A stretch of DNA of 64,000 nt, taken from positions 1,066,036 to 1,130,035 of the forward strand of contig NZ_CP011102.1 in the NCBI RefSeq assembly GCF_003534205.1, in the 5' to 3' direction. The notes beneath the pieces are model-generated. The model ran no database searches. It saw only the letters and a program-made list of their open reading frames with translations, and was not told where the DNA came from. Origin of the DNA: Listeria weihenstephanensis. GTDB lineage: Bacteria > Bacillota > Bacilli > Lactobacillales > Listeriaceae. A program made the position numbers and the translations under genes. Shown here in pieces: positions 7,193 through 14,059 of the stretch. Each line of letters begins with the position of its first letter. Within the stretch, counting starts at the first letter, position 1.

Positions 7193-8101
7193 TTATTTTA
7201 CCACTGTTAGCGATGTTGCTGTGATACCTGGTATAGTAGCGGAGCCGCCTATTGTAGTATCATACGAGTAATTACCGTAGATAGTACCATAGACTTCGAT
7301 TATATCGTCCTCTACTGCGTCTGTGATGCCGTCATAAATCACCGCAACAGTGTCCTCCCAAACATAGTCACCCTGCGTAATGTTTACACGGAGCAGGGTT
7401 GTGCCCCCATCCTCAATGGCTTGGATGACTTCACCTTTAGCGTAGTATGGTTTACCCATATAGGTATCAGCATTTTTCTTTAACATATTATATGATATTT
7501 CTGAGGCATTATTTTTAGCAGTGGCTATCTCGCTAGCCTTGGCCTCTTTGTCTTCTTTTGCTTTGATTTTTAGCTCTAGGGCATCTCTTTGCTCCAAAAG
7601 ATTATCCAAATAGCCCATACCTATTTTGTCAACTAAGGACGTTGCACTATCCAAGTCATTACGATTAAGAGACTTCTCGGCCTTAGCTAGCGCGGCTTTG
7701 GCTTTTGTAACAAGCTCTTGCTGTTCCTTTTCTTCCTCTGAATCGTTCGCTTTTATTTTAGCGATACTAGGCTCAACAGTAATTAAAAAAGAGTTCCAGT
7801 GTCTGTTCTCCTCATTAACCTCCACACTGTAGTAAACTTCCTCATCTTCATAGTTTTCTAGGGTTACTTTAAAGCTCCCGTCTTTGTTCACTTCAACGGG
7901 CTTACGCTCGAGTGTCACTTTCGCCCCGCTGGAAACATTTCCTTTTAAACTAGATTTCCCAAACTCGTCAGCTTGCACTGTGCTACTTTTGAACGGATTT
8001 TTAATATCTGTATCTTTTACAGAAATCGCATCCTCGTTATCCCCACAAGCAGCTAGTAACAAAATCAAACCTAACAGCAATGCCCCAATTCCCTTTTTCA
8101 T
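7193..8101 (-). CDS. Prophage lipoprotein with OB-fold (tRNA_anti-like) C-terminal domain
   Basis: A 302-aa lipoprotein: signal peptide MKKGIGALLLGLILLLAAC with lipobox LAAC, a beta-rich domain (~20-105, GKSSLKGNVSSGAKVTL..), a charged helical linker (~110-200) and a C-terminal OB-fold (~205-300, YYAKGEVIQAIEDGG.. ending IIEVYGTIYG). It is clearly related to the host lipoprotein at 47802-48530 just outside attR: signal peptides almost match and the C-terminal ~95 residues share many positions. Lying in the leftward lysogeny cluster, it should be expressed in the lysogen, as expected of a conversion or superinfection-exclusion lipoprotein. Function is inference. Confidence 0.75.
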   Translation of the reverse strand: MKKGIGALLLGLILLLAACGDNEDAISVKDTDIKNPFKSSTVQADEFGKSSLKGNVSSGAKVTLERKPVEVNKDGSFKVTLENYEDEEVYYSVEVNEENRHWNSFLITVEPSIAKIKANDSEEEKEQQELVTKAKAALAKAEKSLNRNDLDSATSLVDKIGMGYLDNLLEQRDALELKIKAKEDKEAKASEIATAKNNASEISYNMLKKNADTYMGKPYYAKGEVIQAIEDGGTTLLRVNITQGDYVWEDTVAVIYDGITDAVEDDIIEVYGTIYGNYSYDTTIGGSATIPGITATSLTVVK

Positions 8102-8116
8102 TCCTCATTCGCCCCC

Positions 8117-8644
8117 TCATATAATCTTATTCGCATGTATCAAATCCGCGTCCTTGTCGTAATGGCATAGCACGTTATCTTCTATCTTCTTCAAACGCCG
8201 CTTTGCCAGTTCGATAGGCACACCGAAAATGTCAGCTATTTCTATTATACAATCCTCAGAGGAAAAGTCCACCAAATTTAACATATGATAAGGGATGCGT
8301 AGGTATAAGCTCATCTGCTCGGCCTGCATCTCCTGTGCGAGCTTCTGCTGTTTACTCATCTGTAATTGATTCCCGCTATGGCCAAGCCAATGCGCGAACT
8401 CGTGGTAAAAATCATTTTTGTATCGTTCTCCCGTGATGCCTTTCTTCAATACAATCCCAAGTCTTCCAAAACTTGCGGATGGAAAGTCCATCTCCATCAC
8501 TAAAACCCTGTATGCGATTTGAATCTTCTCTGTTTCTAAATGCGCGGGCTTGGTCACACCATGACTGATTAGGCTCTCAGACATGCGCAACTCGGTTTCG
8601 GTAGGCTTGTAGTGCTTTAAATAGTCAAGCTCTTCAATACCCAT
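8117..8644 (-). CDS. ImmA/IrrE-family metallopeptidase
   Basis: A 175-aa zinc peptidase. The HExxH-type site is HEFAH at residues 81-85 and the third ligand is probably E in EMQAEQMSLYLRIP. A C-terminal helical part ends in a His/Asp-rich tail. In ICEBs1 and similar phages such proteins cleave the partner repressor when induced. The gene follows the repressor gene by 9 bp in the same direction, the standard ImmR-ImmA pairing, so cleavage of the 8654-8986 repressor is the likely role. The RBS is weak (GAGATGA), suggesting coupling to the repressor gene. Confidence 0.88.
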   Translation of the reverse strand: MGIEELDYLKHYKPTETELRMSESLISHGVTKPAHLETEKIQIAYRVLVMEMDFPSASFGRLGIVLKKGITGERYKNDFYHEFAHWLGHSGNQLQMSKQQKLAQEMQAEQMSLYLRIPYHMLNLVDFSSEDCIIEIADIFGVPIELAKRRLKKIEDNVLCHYDKDADLIHANKII

Positions 8645-8653
8645 TCAGTCATC

Positions 8654-8986
8654 TCATTTCTCAAATTCATCTATTTTACGTTGTGCTTCTTTTAATGCTT
8701 CCACGATGCTCTCTACTTTTGCGATGTCAGCTGGCGTTAGTCCGTCCACATCAAGGAATTGAGCATCTTCTAGTCCATGGAGCGGATTCTTTATGTCTGT
8801 TCTTCCTAATAGGTAATCAACCGAGACATTCAGGTAGTCCGCTGTTTTTCTTAGTTTCTCACCGGAAGGGGTCTTTGTCTTCCATGCATACATGGAGTTC
8901 TTACCGAAATTTAGGTCTTCCTCTAATCTAGATATCGAAATTCCTTGTTCTTCACAAATTTTTTTTACGCGCTCAAATGTAGTCAT
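8654..8986 (-). CDS. CI/ImmR-like XRE-family repressor
   Basis: A 110-aa protein with an N-terminal HTH (ISISRLEEDLNFGKNSMYAWKT, residues ~16-38) and a short C-terminal helix pair (LTPADIAKVESIVEALKEAQ) likely used for dimerisation or for ImmA recognition. There is no LexA-type autoprotease domain, which agrees with control through the adjacent ImmA peptidase. ATG 8986 is preferred over ATG 8995 because GAGG stands 9 bp before it. It would bind the three 17-bp operators between this gene and 9258. Confidence 0.88.
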   Translation of the reverse strand: MTTFERVKKICEEQGISISRLEEDLNFGKNSMYAWKTKTPSGEKLRKTADYLNVSVDYLLGRTDIKNPLHGLEDAQFLDVDGLTPADIAKVESIVEALKEAQRKIDEFEK

Positions 8987-9019
8987 ACCAACCATCCTCG
9001 GACGCTTAAAGAAAATTTT

Positions 9020-9036
9020 ATTCTTTTTTGTAGATA
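9020..9036. promoter_or_regulatory. Operator O1 (degenerate copy)
   Basis: ATTCTTTTTTGTAGATA matches, on this strand, the reverse complement of the exact operator copies at 9047 and 9179 with two or three differences. It lies nearest the repressor gene, between the repressor start and the rightward promoter, so it may mediate autoregulation. Confidence 0.6.
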
Positions 9037-9042
9037 AAACAC

Positions 9043-9071
9043 TTGCATTCTACAATAAAGAATACTATAAT
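9043..9071 (+). promoter_or_regulatory. Rightward early promoter (PR) with operator O2 in its spacer
   Basis: TTGCAT (9043-9048), a 17-bp spacer and perfect TATAAT (9066-9071) read toward the early genes. Operator ATTCTACAATAAAGAAT occupies 9047-9063, exactly the spacer, so repressor binding would exclude RNA polymerase. Its transcript would have a ~180-nt leader. Confidence 0.7.
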
Positions 9072-9085
9072 TCTCGTATAAGCTG

Positions 9086-9223
9086 ATTTAATACGCTAAC
9101 GGCACAACAAACAACAGCCAAAAATCACGCTCCCCAGCGAATGACGGCATTGTAGTAGGCTTCTTTAGCTATGCACTTATTCTACAATAAAGAATAAAAA
9201 AAGTCAACATTAGCGTATTAAAT
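9086..9223. repeat. 14-bp inverted repeat pair framing the control region
   Basis: ATTTAATACGCTAA (9086-9099) and its exact reverse complement TTAGCGTATTAAAT (9210-9223) point outward toward the two divergent gene sets. They differ from the 17-bp operator, so they are candidates for a second regulator such as the Cro-like protein at 9658. No gene lies in 8987-9257. Confidence 0.55.
9179..9207 (-). promoter_or_regulatory. Leftward repressor promoter with operator O3 over its -10
   Basis: On the minus strand TTGACT (9202-9207), 17 bp and TAGAAT (9179-9184) form a good promoter reading toward the repressor. An exact second copy of the 17-bp operator lies at 9179-9195, over the -10 and spacer. 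It faces PR, so the two transcripts would overlap by about 100 bp. Confidence 0.65.
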
Positions 9224-9257
9224 TAGCGGATAGTATAGAAAGTAGGAGGTTTTTAAT

Positions 9258-9614
9258 ATGACAACTAAAACAATCAATCTTATCCCATTAGCAAAATACA
9301 ATAAGGAATTTCGTAAATACATTGTTGGTAGCCAAGTGCTTAACTTAGAAACACACGAACTTAATGAGGCGGGTACTTTCGAACATGATGCATGGTATTA
9401 CTGGGACACCTACTTACTTGCGGAAGATGTTGAAAAAATTGTTAAGTACGATGATGCTGTACATGTCTACTTCACCTCTACCAAAAATAGCCGCGGACGG
9501 ATTAGGCAAAATAAAGTATTAATCCCACACGCTTTATATGCTCGACTGGAAGGCATGAGATGTATTGGCTCGATTACCGAAGATGCTACTAAAAAGAGCT
9601 CAGAAGAAGTGTAG
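9258..9614 (+). CDS. Early protein of unknown function
   Basis: A 118-aa soluble protein with AGTAGGAGG before ATG 9258. It is the first rightward gene, so it is expressed as soon as repression is lifted. Visible features are a mixed alpha/beta N-terminal part with aromatic stretch HDAWYYWDTYLL and a basic segment (TKNSRGRIRQNKVLI) near residues 77-90. I do not recognise a family; the position is often taken by antirepressors or small regulators. Confidence 0.6.
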   Translation: MTTKTINLIPLAKYNKEFRKYIVGSQVLNLETHELNEAGTFEHDAWYYWDTYLLAEDVEKIVKYDDAVHVYFTSTKNSRGRIRQNKVLIPHALYARLEGMRCIGSITEDATKKSSEEV

Positions 9615-9657
9615 TACTGGATTGCCAAATACCAAACTGAAAGGAGGTGCTTCTAAA

Positions 9658-9861
9658 ATGCCAGTCCAGCAACTAAAGGAGCTAGTAACAATTGCACTCG
9701 TACAGCGAGGAATTAGTCAAGCACAGCTCGCTCGAACAATCGGTATTTCACCCGCTTACTTATCCGACATCTTGAACGACAACCGAAGCGGCAAGCGAGC
9801 CGATGAAATCAAAAATCAAGTGGCCAATGCGCTAGGAATTGACCAGAAGGAGGGAAGCTAG
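9658..9861 (+). CDS. Cro-like XRE-family HTH regulator
   Basis: A 67-aa single-domain HTH protein (RGISQAQLARTIGISPAYLS at ~17-36, recognition helix YLSDILNDN). ATG 9658 is fixed by AAAGGAGGTG 8 bp before it; the longer open frame upstream overlaps the preceding gene and has no RBS. Size, position and opposite orientation to the repressor fit a Cro-type lytic regulator. It may bind the 14-bp inverted repeats or the shared operators. Confidence 0.8.
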   Translation: MPVQQLKELVTIALVQRGISQAQLARTIGISPAYLSDILNDNRSGKRADEIKNQVANALGIDQKEGS

Positions 9862-10086
9862 ATGGAAACTAGCCAAGTAAAAGAAACCATGTCAGCCCAA
9901 GAAGTAGCCGACTATCTAGGCGTCAAGCGGGCTACTATCTACCAGTGGGCGAACTACGCAGGATTGCCAAGTAAGCAGATAAACAGCAGACTGCGGCTAT
10001 TCAATAAAACCCAAGTTGATGAATGGGTGAAGGGTGAGGCAGGTGAGAAGATTGTTCAAGACAATAATGACAAAAGAGCTAAGTGA
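9862..10086 (+). CDS. Helix-turn-helix (excisionase/MerR-like) protein
   Basis: A 74-aa protein with the winged-HTH pattern of excisionase-type domains: MSAQEVADYLGVKRATIYQW, then a wing (SRLRLFNKTQVDEWVKG). ATG 9862 directly abuts the preceding TAG, with AAGGAGGG 9 bp before. It could be the Xis of the distant integrase or an early regulator. The domain is clear; the role is not. Confidence 0.75.
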   Translation: METSQVKETMSAQEVADYLGVKRATIYQWANYAGLPSKQINSRLRLFNKTQVDEWVKGEAGEKIVQDNNDKRAK

Positions 10087-10327
10087 AGGGACTGCCGTTG
10101 AATTTATGCAGGATGGGCAGGGTTACTGTTATACGCTAGTAAGTGACGCAGACATAGACAACTCGCCTACTTTCGAAACGCTCACCGAGGCTGTGCAAGA
10201 CTTCAAGGAGACCGTTGCCGAGAAATACACAGCGGAAGCCCGAACCAATCAGCAAATCATCAGTGAGTTCGAGGAGTGGGACGGTGATGTGGAGAACTTA
10301 CTACTATTGCAGGAAGGTGGGAGCTAA
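10067..10327 (+). CDS. Small acidic early protein, unknown
   Basis: An 86-aa protein from ATG 10067, overlapping the HTH gene in another frame. Its start is uncertain: GTG 10034 and TTG 10052 are in frame, and AGGTGAG at 10041-10047 could serve the TTG. The protein is acidic and helical (SPTFETLTEAVQDFKETVAEKY) and ends EEGGS-like. No family recognised. Confidence 0.5.
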   Translation: MTKELSEGTAVEFMQDGQGYCYTLVSDADIDNSPTFETLTEAVQDFKETVAEKYTAEARTNQQIISEFEEWDGDVENLLLLQEGGS

Positions 10328-10328
10328 T

Positions 10329-10556
10329 ATGGCGACTTTTGAAGACATCAAAATCAAGGACCATGTTGTAGTGACCCATGACACGGTTGGGAAGCGAATC
10401 TTTGGTAAAGGGCGCTCCGTGGAAAAAGGCACAGAGTTAGAGGTGGCGATGGTCAGAGAGCATACACTTGTTGTTAGACCATTAGACCTTTTTGCTCCTG
10501 GGGTTATGACCATACCAACTACTGCTGTAAAACTACTAGATAGGGGACGAGACTAA
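10329..10556 (+). CDS. Small beta-rich early protein, unknown
   Basis: A 75-aa protein after GGAAGGTGGGAGC. The sequence alternates strands and turns (DHVVVTHDTVGKRIFGKG.., TLVVRPLDLFAPGVMTIP) like a small KOW/SH3-type barrel. It overlaps the next start by one base (TAATG). Function unknown. Confidence 0.6.
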   Translation: MATFEDIKIKDHVVVTHDTVGKRIFGKGRSVEKGTELEVAMVREHTLVVRPLDLFAPGVMTIPTTAVKLLDRGRD

Positions 10557-10831
10557 TGAACTCACCGGGTGAAAGAATTATCGAGTTGGAGGTACAGTCT
10601 GAGAAACTAAAAGAGGCTAAGTTTGAACTGCAAATTTTCCGTTCTGCTTCTCAGACAAGGAACCGCAAGACAATGACAAAAGAGTTGGCTGTTGAGTTTT
10701 CACGAAAATACGGGACCTGGTTAGTCACAATGTCCGAGCTGGCCATCCAGCAAAGTTCGCGTATATTGGAGCTCGAGCTGCAAAATGAATCGCTAAAAGC
10801 AGAACTCGAAGTATGGAAAGGAGAAGAATGA
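10556..10831 (+). CDS. Coiled-coil early protein, unknown
   Basis: A 91-aa highly helical protein with heptad-like patterns at both ends (IIELEVQSEKLKEAKFELQ and RILELELQNESLKAELEVW), suggesting an antiparallel or dimeric coiled coil. It overlaps the previous stop by one base and is part of the tightly packed early operon. No family recognised. Confidence 0.6.
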   Translation: MNSPGERIIELEVQSEKLKEAKFELQIFRSASQTRNRKTMTKELAVEFSRKYGTWLVTMSELAIQQSSRILELELQNESLKAELEVWKGEE

Positions 10832-10833
10832 GT

Positions 10834-11298
10834 ATGAGTACTATTAAACTGTCACAAGAGGAAGTTGATTTCAAGCTAGACTTAGGATTGGGATTTATGC
10901 AAATCCGGGACCTATATGGCTATGACCTTAGTGGGGTAGATTTCAGCAATCGACATCTTGAGAATGTAAGTTTTACAGATTCAATTCTAACTGGTGCAAT
11001 TTTTACAGGAGTGACTTTTGGCGACAATGTATTATTCTGGGACACTGATATCGAGGGCGCTGTAAATTTGGACCTTGTGCAGGTTAAGGAGATAGGCAGC
11101 AGAAACGGAACAACTACTTATATCCCTTACTCTAATAGGGTTTGTTGTGGCTGCTTTGAGGGCACCTTAGAGGAGTTTGAGGAGACCGTGCAAGTTGTGC
11201 ATAAATGTAACCCCCAATTTCTCAAAGAATACTCAGACGCCATTGCGCAGTTCAAAGCAGTAAGAGAGGAGCGAAAAACCAATGAAGGACAACATTAA
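10834..11298 (+). CDS. Short pentapeptide-repeat protein
   Basis: A 154-aa protein. Between residues ~28 and 66 Leu/Phe recurs every fifth position (LSGVD FSNRH LENVS FTDSI LTGAI FTGVT FGDNV), the pattern of a pentapeptide-repeat beta-helix. Afterward come an acidic region and the Cys pair NRVCCGCFEG. Pentapeptide-repeat proteins can mimic DNA or act as structural adaptors; the role here is unknown. ATG 10834 gives 9-bp spacing from AAAGGAG; ATG 10828 is also possible. Confidence 0.65.
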   Translation: MSTIKLSQEEVDFKLDLGLGFMQIRDLYGYDLSGVDFSNRHLENVSFTDSILTGAIFTGVTFGDNVLFWDTDIEGAVNLDLVQVKEIGSRNGTTTYIPYSNRVCCGCFEGTLEEFEETVQVVHKCNPQFLKEYSDAIAQFKAVREERKTNEGQH

Positions 11299-11683
11299 TC
11301 CGGCACATTATCAACAAGGCGGCATTGAAACCATCGATTTCATGCAGGCCAAGCTATCACCGGAGGAGTTCCGTGGCTATCTTAAAGCCAACATCTTCAA
11401 ATATGTTACTCGGGAGGGTATGAAGAACGGACTGGAGGACTTGCAAAAAGCACAGTGGTATCTTGACCGCCTCATCGCACTAGACTCCAATACTCCATTT
11501 AAGTCCCGAGCGGAGATTGACAAAATTGTCGAGAAGCATGACACGTTAGAAACAGGGCTCCACGATATGCTGGAACGGGCTGCAAAGGAGACGGGTGTGC
11601 CGCGACAATTCTTGTTTGGGCATATCAGTGATGGTGGAATCGAGCTGGAGCAATCCGAAAATGAGGTGTTCCGCAATGAGTGA
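11282..11683 (+). CDS. DUF3310 protein
   Basis: A 133-aa protein with the DUF3310 core: NPAHYQQGGIETIDFMQAKL, then FRGYLKANIFKYVTREGMKNGLEDLQKAQWYLDRLI. This family is common in phages as a nucleotide-kinase-like accessory of unknown function. It overlaps the preceding gene by 17 bp and the following start by 8 bp. The C-terminal ~50 residues are not conserved in style and are acidic. Confidence 0.8.
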   Translation: MKDNINPAHYQQGGIETIDFMQAKLSPEEFRGYLKANIFKYVTREGMKNGLEDLQKAQWYLDRLIALDSNTPFKSRAEIDKIVEKHDTLETGLHDMLERAAKETGVPRQFLFGHISDGGIELEQSENEVFRNE

Positions 11684-11906
11684 TGTTGAGGTAGTTCGGT
11701 TCTTTGCGCTCTTGGGGTTTCTGTTAACCGTATTCGCAATATTCTGTTATAAAGTGGGTTACCACGATGCAAGAAAGAAAATGAAGGGCGGTGGTCAAAT
11801 TGAAAGCATAGAAAAAGCCCGTCACGAAGCGGCAACTTCGAGAACGAGCACTCATAAAACTATACCTAAACACATTCTAACACGAAATGGGGTGGGAAGT
11901 AAATGA
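11676..11906 (+). CDS. Small single-pass membrane protein
   Basis: A 76-aa protein from ATG 11676, overlapping the DUF3310 stop. It has one N-terminal membrane helix (residues ~7-25, FFALLGFLLTVFAIFCYKVG) and a basic cytoplasmic tail with many Lys/Arg/Thr. It could anchor an early function at the membrane; unknown. Confidence 0.55.
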   Translation: MSDVEVVRFFALLGFLLTVFAIFCYKVGYHDARKKMKGGGQIESIEKARHEAATSRTSTHKTIPKHILTRNGVGSK

Positions 11907-12808
11907 GTAAAATCATGTACAAAGAAACTCGGTTCAAGCCTGAGAGTCTGGCGCTGATTGAGAAGGTCAACCATATTATCGCGGATTTTCACCAGAAAGG
12001 CTATGAGCTGACGCTGCGCCAAGTGTATTATCAGTTGGTGGCAAGTGATGTTATCGAGAACAAAGAGCGCAGCTATAAGAACCTAGGGACCCTAATCAGC
12101 AACGCCCGACTGTCTGGTTTAATTGACTGGTACGCTATTGTTGATCGAACGCGATTCTTGAGGGGGCGTAACTACGATCACAGCCCAGACGATTCCGTGA
12201 ATGCCTTATCTAACTCCTATAAGACGAATCCGTGGGTTGGCCAGCCCAACCATGTGGAGGTTTGGGTGGAGAAGGATGCACTAGTCGATATTGTTGGCCA
12301 GATCGCGAATAAGATGGATGTTCGTTTCTTCTCATGTCGGGGCTATGTCAGCCAGTCGGCTATGTGGCAAGCAGCTCAGCGCTTAAGTAATGCTTATAAG
12401 ATGGGCAAAGATGTCACGATATTACACCTAGGAGATCATGACCCCAGCGGGCAAGACATGAGCCGAGATATCGAGGACAGGCTTAACACCTTTGAAGTCT
12501 ATCCCGATGTGAAGCGGATTGCGCTCAACATGGATCAAATCGAGCTATACAACCCACCACCGAATCCAACTAAGCTAACCGACTCAAGAGCTGGCGAGTA
12601 TATTAAACAGTTCGGCTATGAGAGTTGGGAGCTTGATGCCTTACAGCCTGAGGTCATCGATGCTTTGATTCGCAGCCACGTCGAACCTTTGATTGATACA
12701 GGGCTGATGGAGGAGGTCAAGGCCGAGTGTGCAAAAGACAAGGCGTTACTGGAAACCGTTGCGGAAAATTGGGGCAGTATTGTGGAAGAGTATGGAGAGG
12801 AGCGATAG
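11903..12808 (+). CDS. Spo11/TopoVI-A-like protein (Topo mini-A type)
   Basis: A 301-aa phage protein. The winged-helix part contains LTLRQVYYQLV with Y42-Y43, matching the 'R-x-(I/V)-(F/Y)-Y' catalytic tyrosine motif of Spo11/TopoVI-A. The TOPRIM part shows E123 (VEVWVEKD) and D178/D180 (LHLGDHDPSGQD). Both active-site parts of a type IIB topoisomerase A subunit are therefore present in a short protein, and no TopoVI-B-like ATPase lies nearby. The 'mini-A' group on mobile elements, as I recall it, has this form. Possible roles are DNA nicking/cleavage in replication or recombination. Activity is inference. Confidence 0.75.
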   Translation: MSKIMYKETRFKPESLALIEKVNHIIADFHQKGYELTLRQVYYQLVASDVIENKERSYKNLGTLISNARLSGLIDWYAIVDRTRFLRGRNYDHSPDDSVNALSNSYKTNPWVGQPNHVEVWVEKDALVDIVGQIANKMDVRFFSCRGYVSQSAMWQAAQRLSNAYKMGKDVTILHLGDHDPSGQDMSRDIEDRLNTFEVYPDVKRIALNMDQIELYNPPPNPTKLTDSRAGEYIKQFGYESWELDALQPEVIDALIRSHVEPLIDTGLMEEVKAECAKDKALLETVAENWGSIVEEYGEER

Positions 12809-12810
12809 GC

Positions 12811-13857
12811 ATGGCTAGGGACGTTATTAATATTCACATAGAGAATAGACCTGGTCAGAGTATTCTGCCTCGCTACTTTGCTGAAAGTAAGCCAACTGTA
12901 ACTGTCGATACGGACTACTTCGAGAGGATATGCCCCCTAGATGAGGAGGTTTTTCCACCGCTTAGCTGGGAAAAAGCAGACCCGAGCCTTGGAGTAGCAA
13001 GCCCCATAAAAGCTCGTATCGTTGGCCATCCATTTGCTAATTTAAAACTTAGCGCAGCCGAAGTACAGTTTTATGGAAAGTGGGCTAATGAAGAACGAGA
13101 GAAGTTGAGGCAAGCAGGGTTATCCCCACTAGCCGAAAGCGACCACGCTATAGACGCCTTGCGATACGCCATTATGAACCGAGAAAAGGAGTTGGTGGGA
13201 TTGATACCCGAAGGATATGAAGCGCCTGAAATGGAGTTTTACGTTGACGGTGAAAGAGTTGAATTTGATGAGGAGGCGAAGGATTTGAAAAAATTAGAAA
13301 TTAATCAAGAGTTAAATGAGCGCATTATTTGGGCGCTGCGGGGTGGCTGGACTAGCGGAACGGAGCTAGAAAAAGTATCTATCTTAGCGAAACTTATTGA
13401 GTCGGAGCTGCTTGAGGCGAATGGCCTGACTGCTAAAGACATTTATGCGCTGGCAGCTGGAGACTTCATCGTTAAATCAAAATATGAGGTTGGGCAGTAT
13501 TATTCAGCGGGTAAAAGGATTTTCCTAATAACCGAAGTGGCGGGTCGTAGAATTGCAGCTGATGTTTTTCATGGAGGGAAGCGCCATTTTGTAAGCAATG
13601 ACCAGTTCTATATCAATTCTAATGTGGATGCAGCCCTTGAGCCCGCAACATCTAGGGAGGTTGAATTATATAAACGGGCGATGCATTTTCGTCGTCAAAA
13701 TCGCCGGTTGAATGATTTCAAGGTAGGCGACATTGTTCTCCTTAGAGGTCTTATGCAGCCTATCTATGAAACTATGGGGCATATGAACGACCAAGAGGTA
13801 GAAAGGGCCTTACTAATCTGCCCTGTAGAAAAACGAGGTGACAAACTTGCCGATTAA
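12811..13857 (+). CDS. Early protein of unknown function with C-terminal beta domain
   Basis: A 348-aa protein from ATG 12811 (GAGAGGAG upstream). An N-terminal ~130 residues include SDHAIDALRYAIMNREKE, which echoes the 'DHAxDALRY' ending of terminase nucleases but without its other motifs. The middle is helical. The C-terminal ~130 residues are strand-rich (YYSAGKRIFLITEVAGRRIAADVF, then FKVGDIVLLRGLMQPIYE), resembling small KOW-like barrels. No firm family; it may be a mosaic of two domains. Confidence 0.5.
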   Translation: MARDVINIHIENRPGQSILPRYFAESKPTVTVDTDYFERICPLDEEVFPPLSWEKADPSLGVASPIKARIVGHPFANLKLSAAEVQFYGKWANEEREKLRQAGLSPLAESDHAIDALRYAIMNREKELVGLIPEGYEAPEMEFYVDGERVEFDEEAKDLKKLEINQELNERIIWALRGGWTSGTELEKVSILAKLIESELLEANGLTAKDIYALAAGDFIVKSKYEVGQYYSAGKRIFLITEVAGRRIAADVFHGGKRHFVSNDQFYINSNVDAALEPATSREVELYKRAMHFRRQNRRLNDFKVGDIVLLRGLMQPIYETMGHMNDQEVERALLICPVEKRGDKLAD

Positions 13858-14059
13858 AGTAGGGGATAGCGTCGAAATCCAAGACCGCGCAGGAGCAGAG
13901 CAGTACACCGCAGAAGGACAGCAGTGCACCGTTATTGAAACTACAACGGCCCCAATGTCAGACAGACCAATATTGTTACGACTGCAAGACCCTTGCGGCG
14001 ACGAGTTCTATATCCCAGCAAATCAAGTAAAACTAATTAAAAATGGAGGAATGAAATAA
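13847..14059 (+). CDS. Small beta-barrel protein, unknown (TTG start)
   Basis: A 70-aa protein. TTG 13847 is preferred over GTG 13838 because GAGGTGA lies 6 bp before it. IKVGDSVEIQDRAGAEQYTAEGQQCTVIE and a closing FYIPANQVKLI look like a KOW/SH3-like fold. It overlaps the preceding gene by 11 bp and the next by one base. Role unknown. Confidence 0.55.
   Translation: MPIKVGDSVEIQDRAGAEQYTAEGQQCTVIETTTAPMSDRPILLRLQDPCGDEFYIPANQVKLIKNGGMK

Noticed and set aside
7193-8101. Simple imprecise excision as the source of the prophage lipoprotein
   Set aside because: The gene lies between integrase and repressor genes, not at the prophage end that would abut captured DNA; a later recombination or older capture is needed.
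12811-13857. Second terminase large subunit
   Set aside because: Only a short DHAIDALRYA echo is present; no Walker motifs, and a complete terL lies at 28500.
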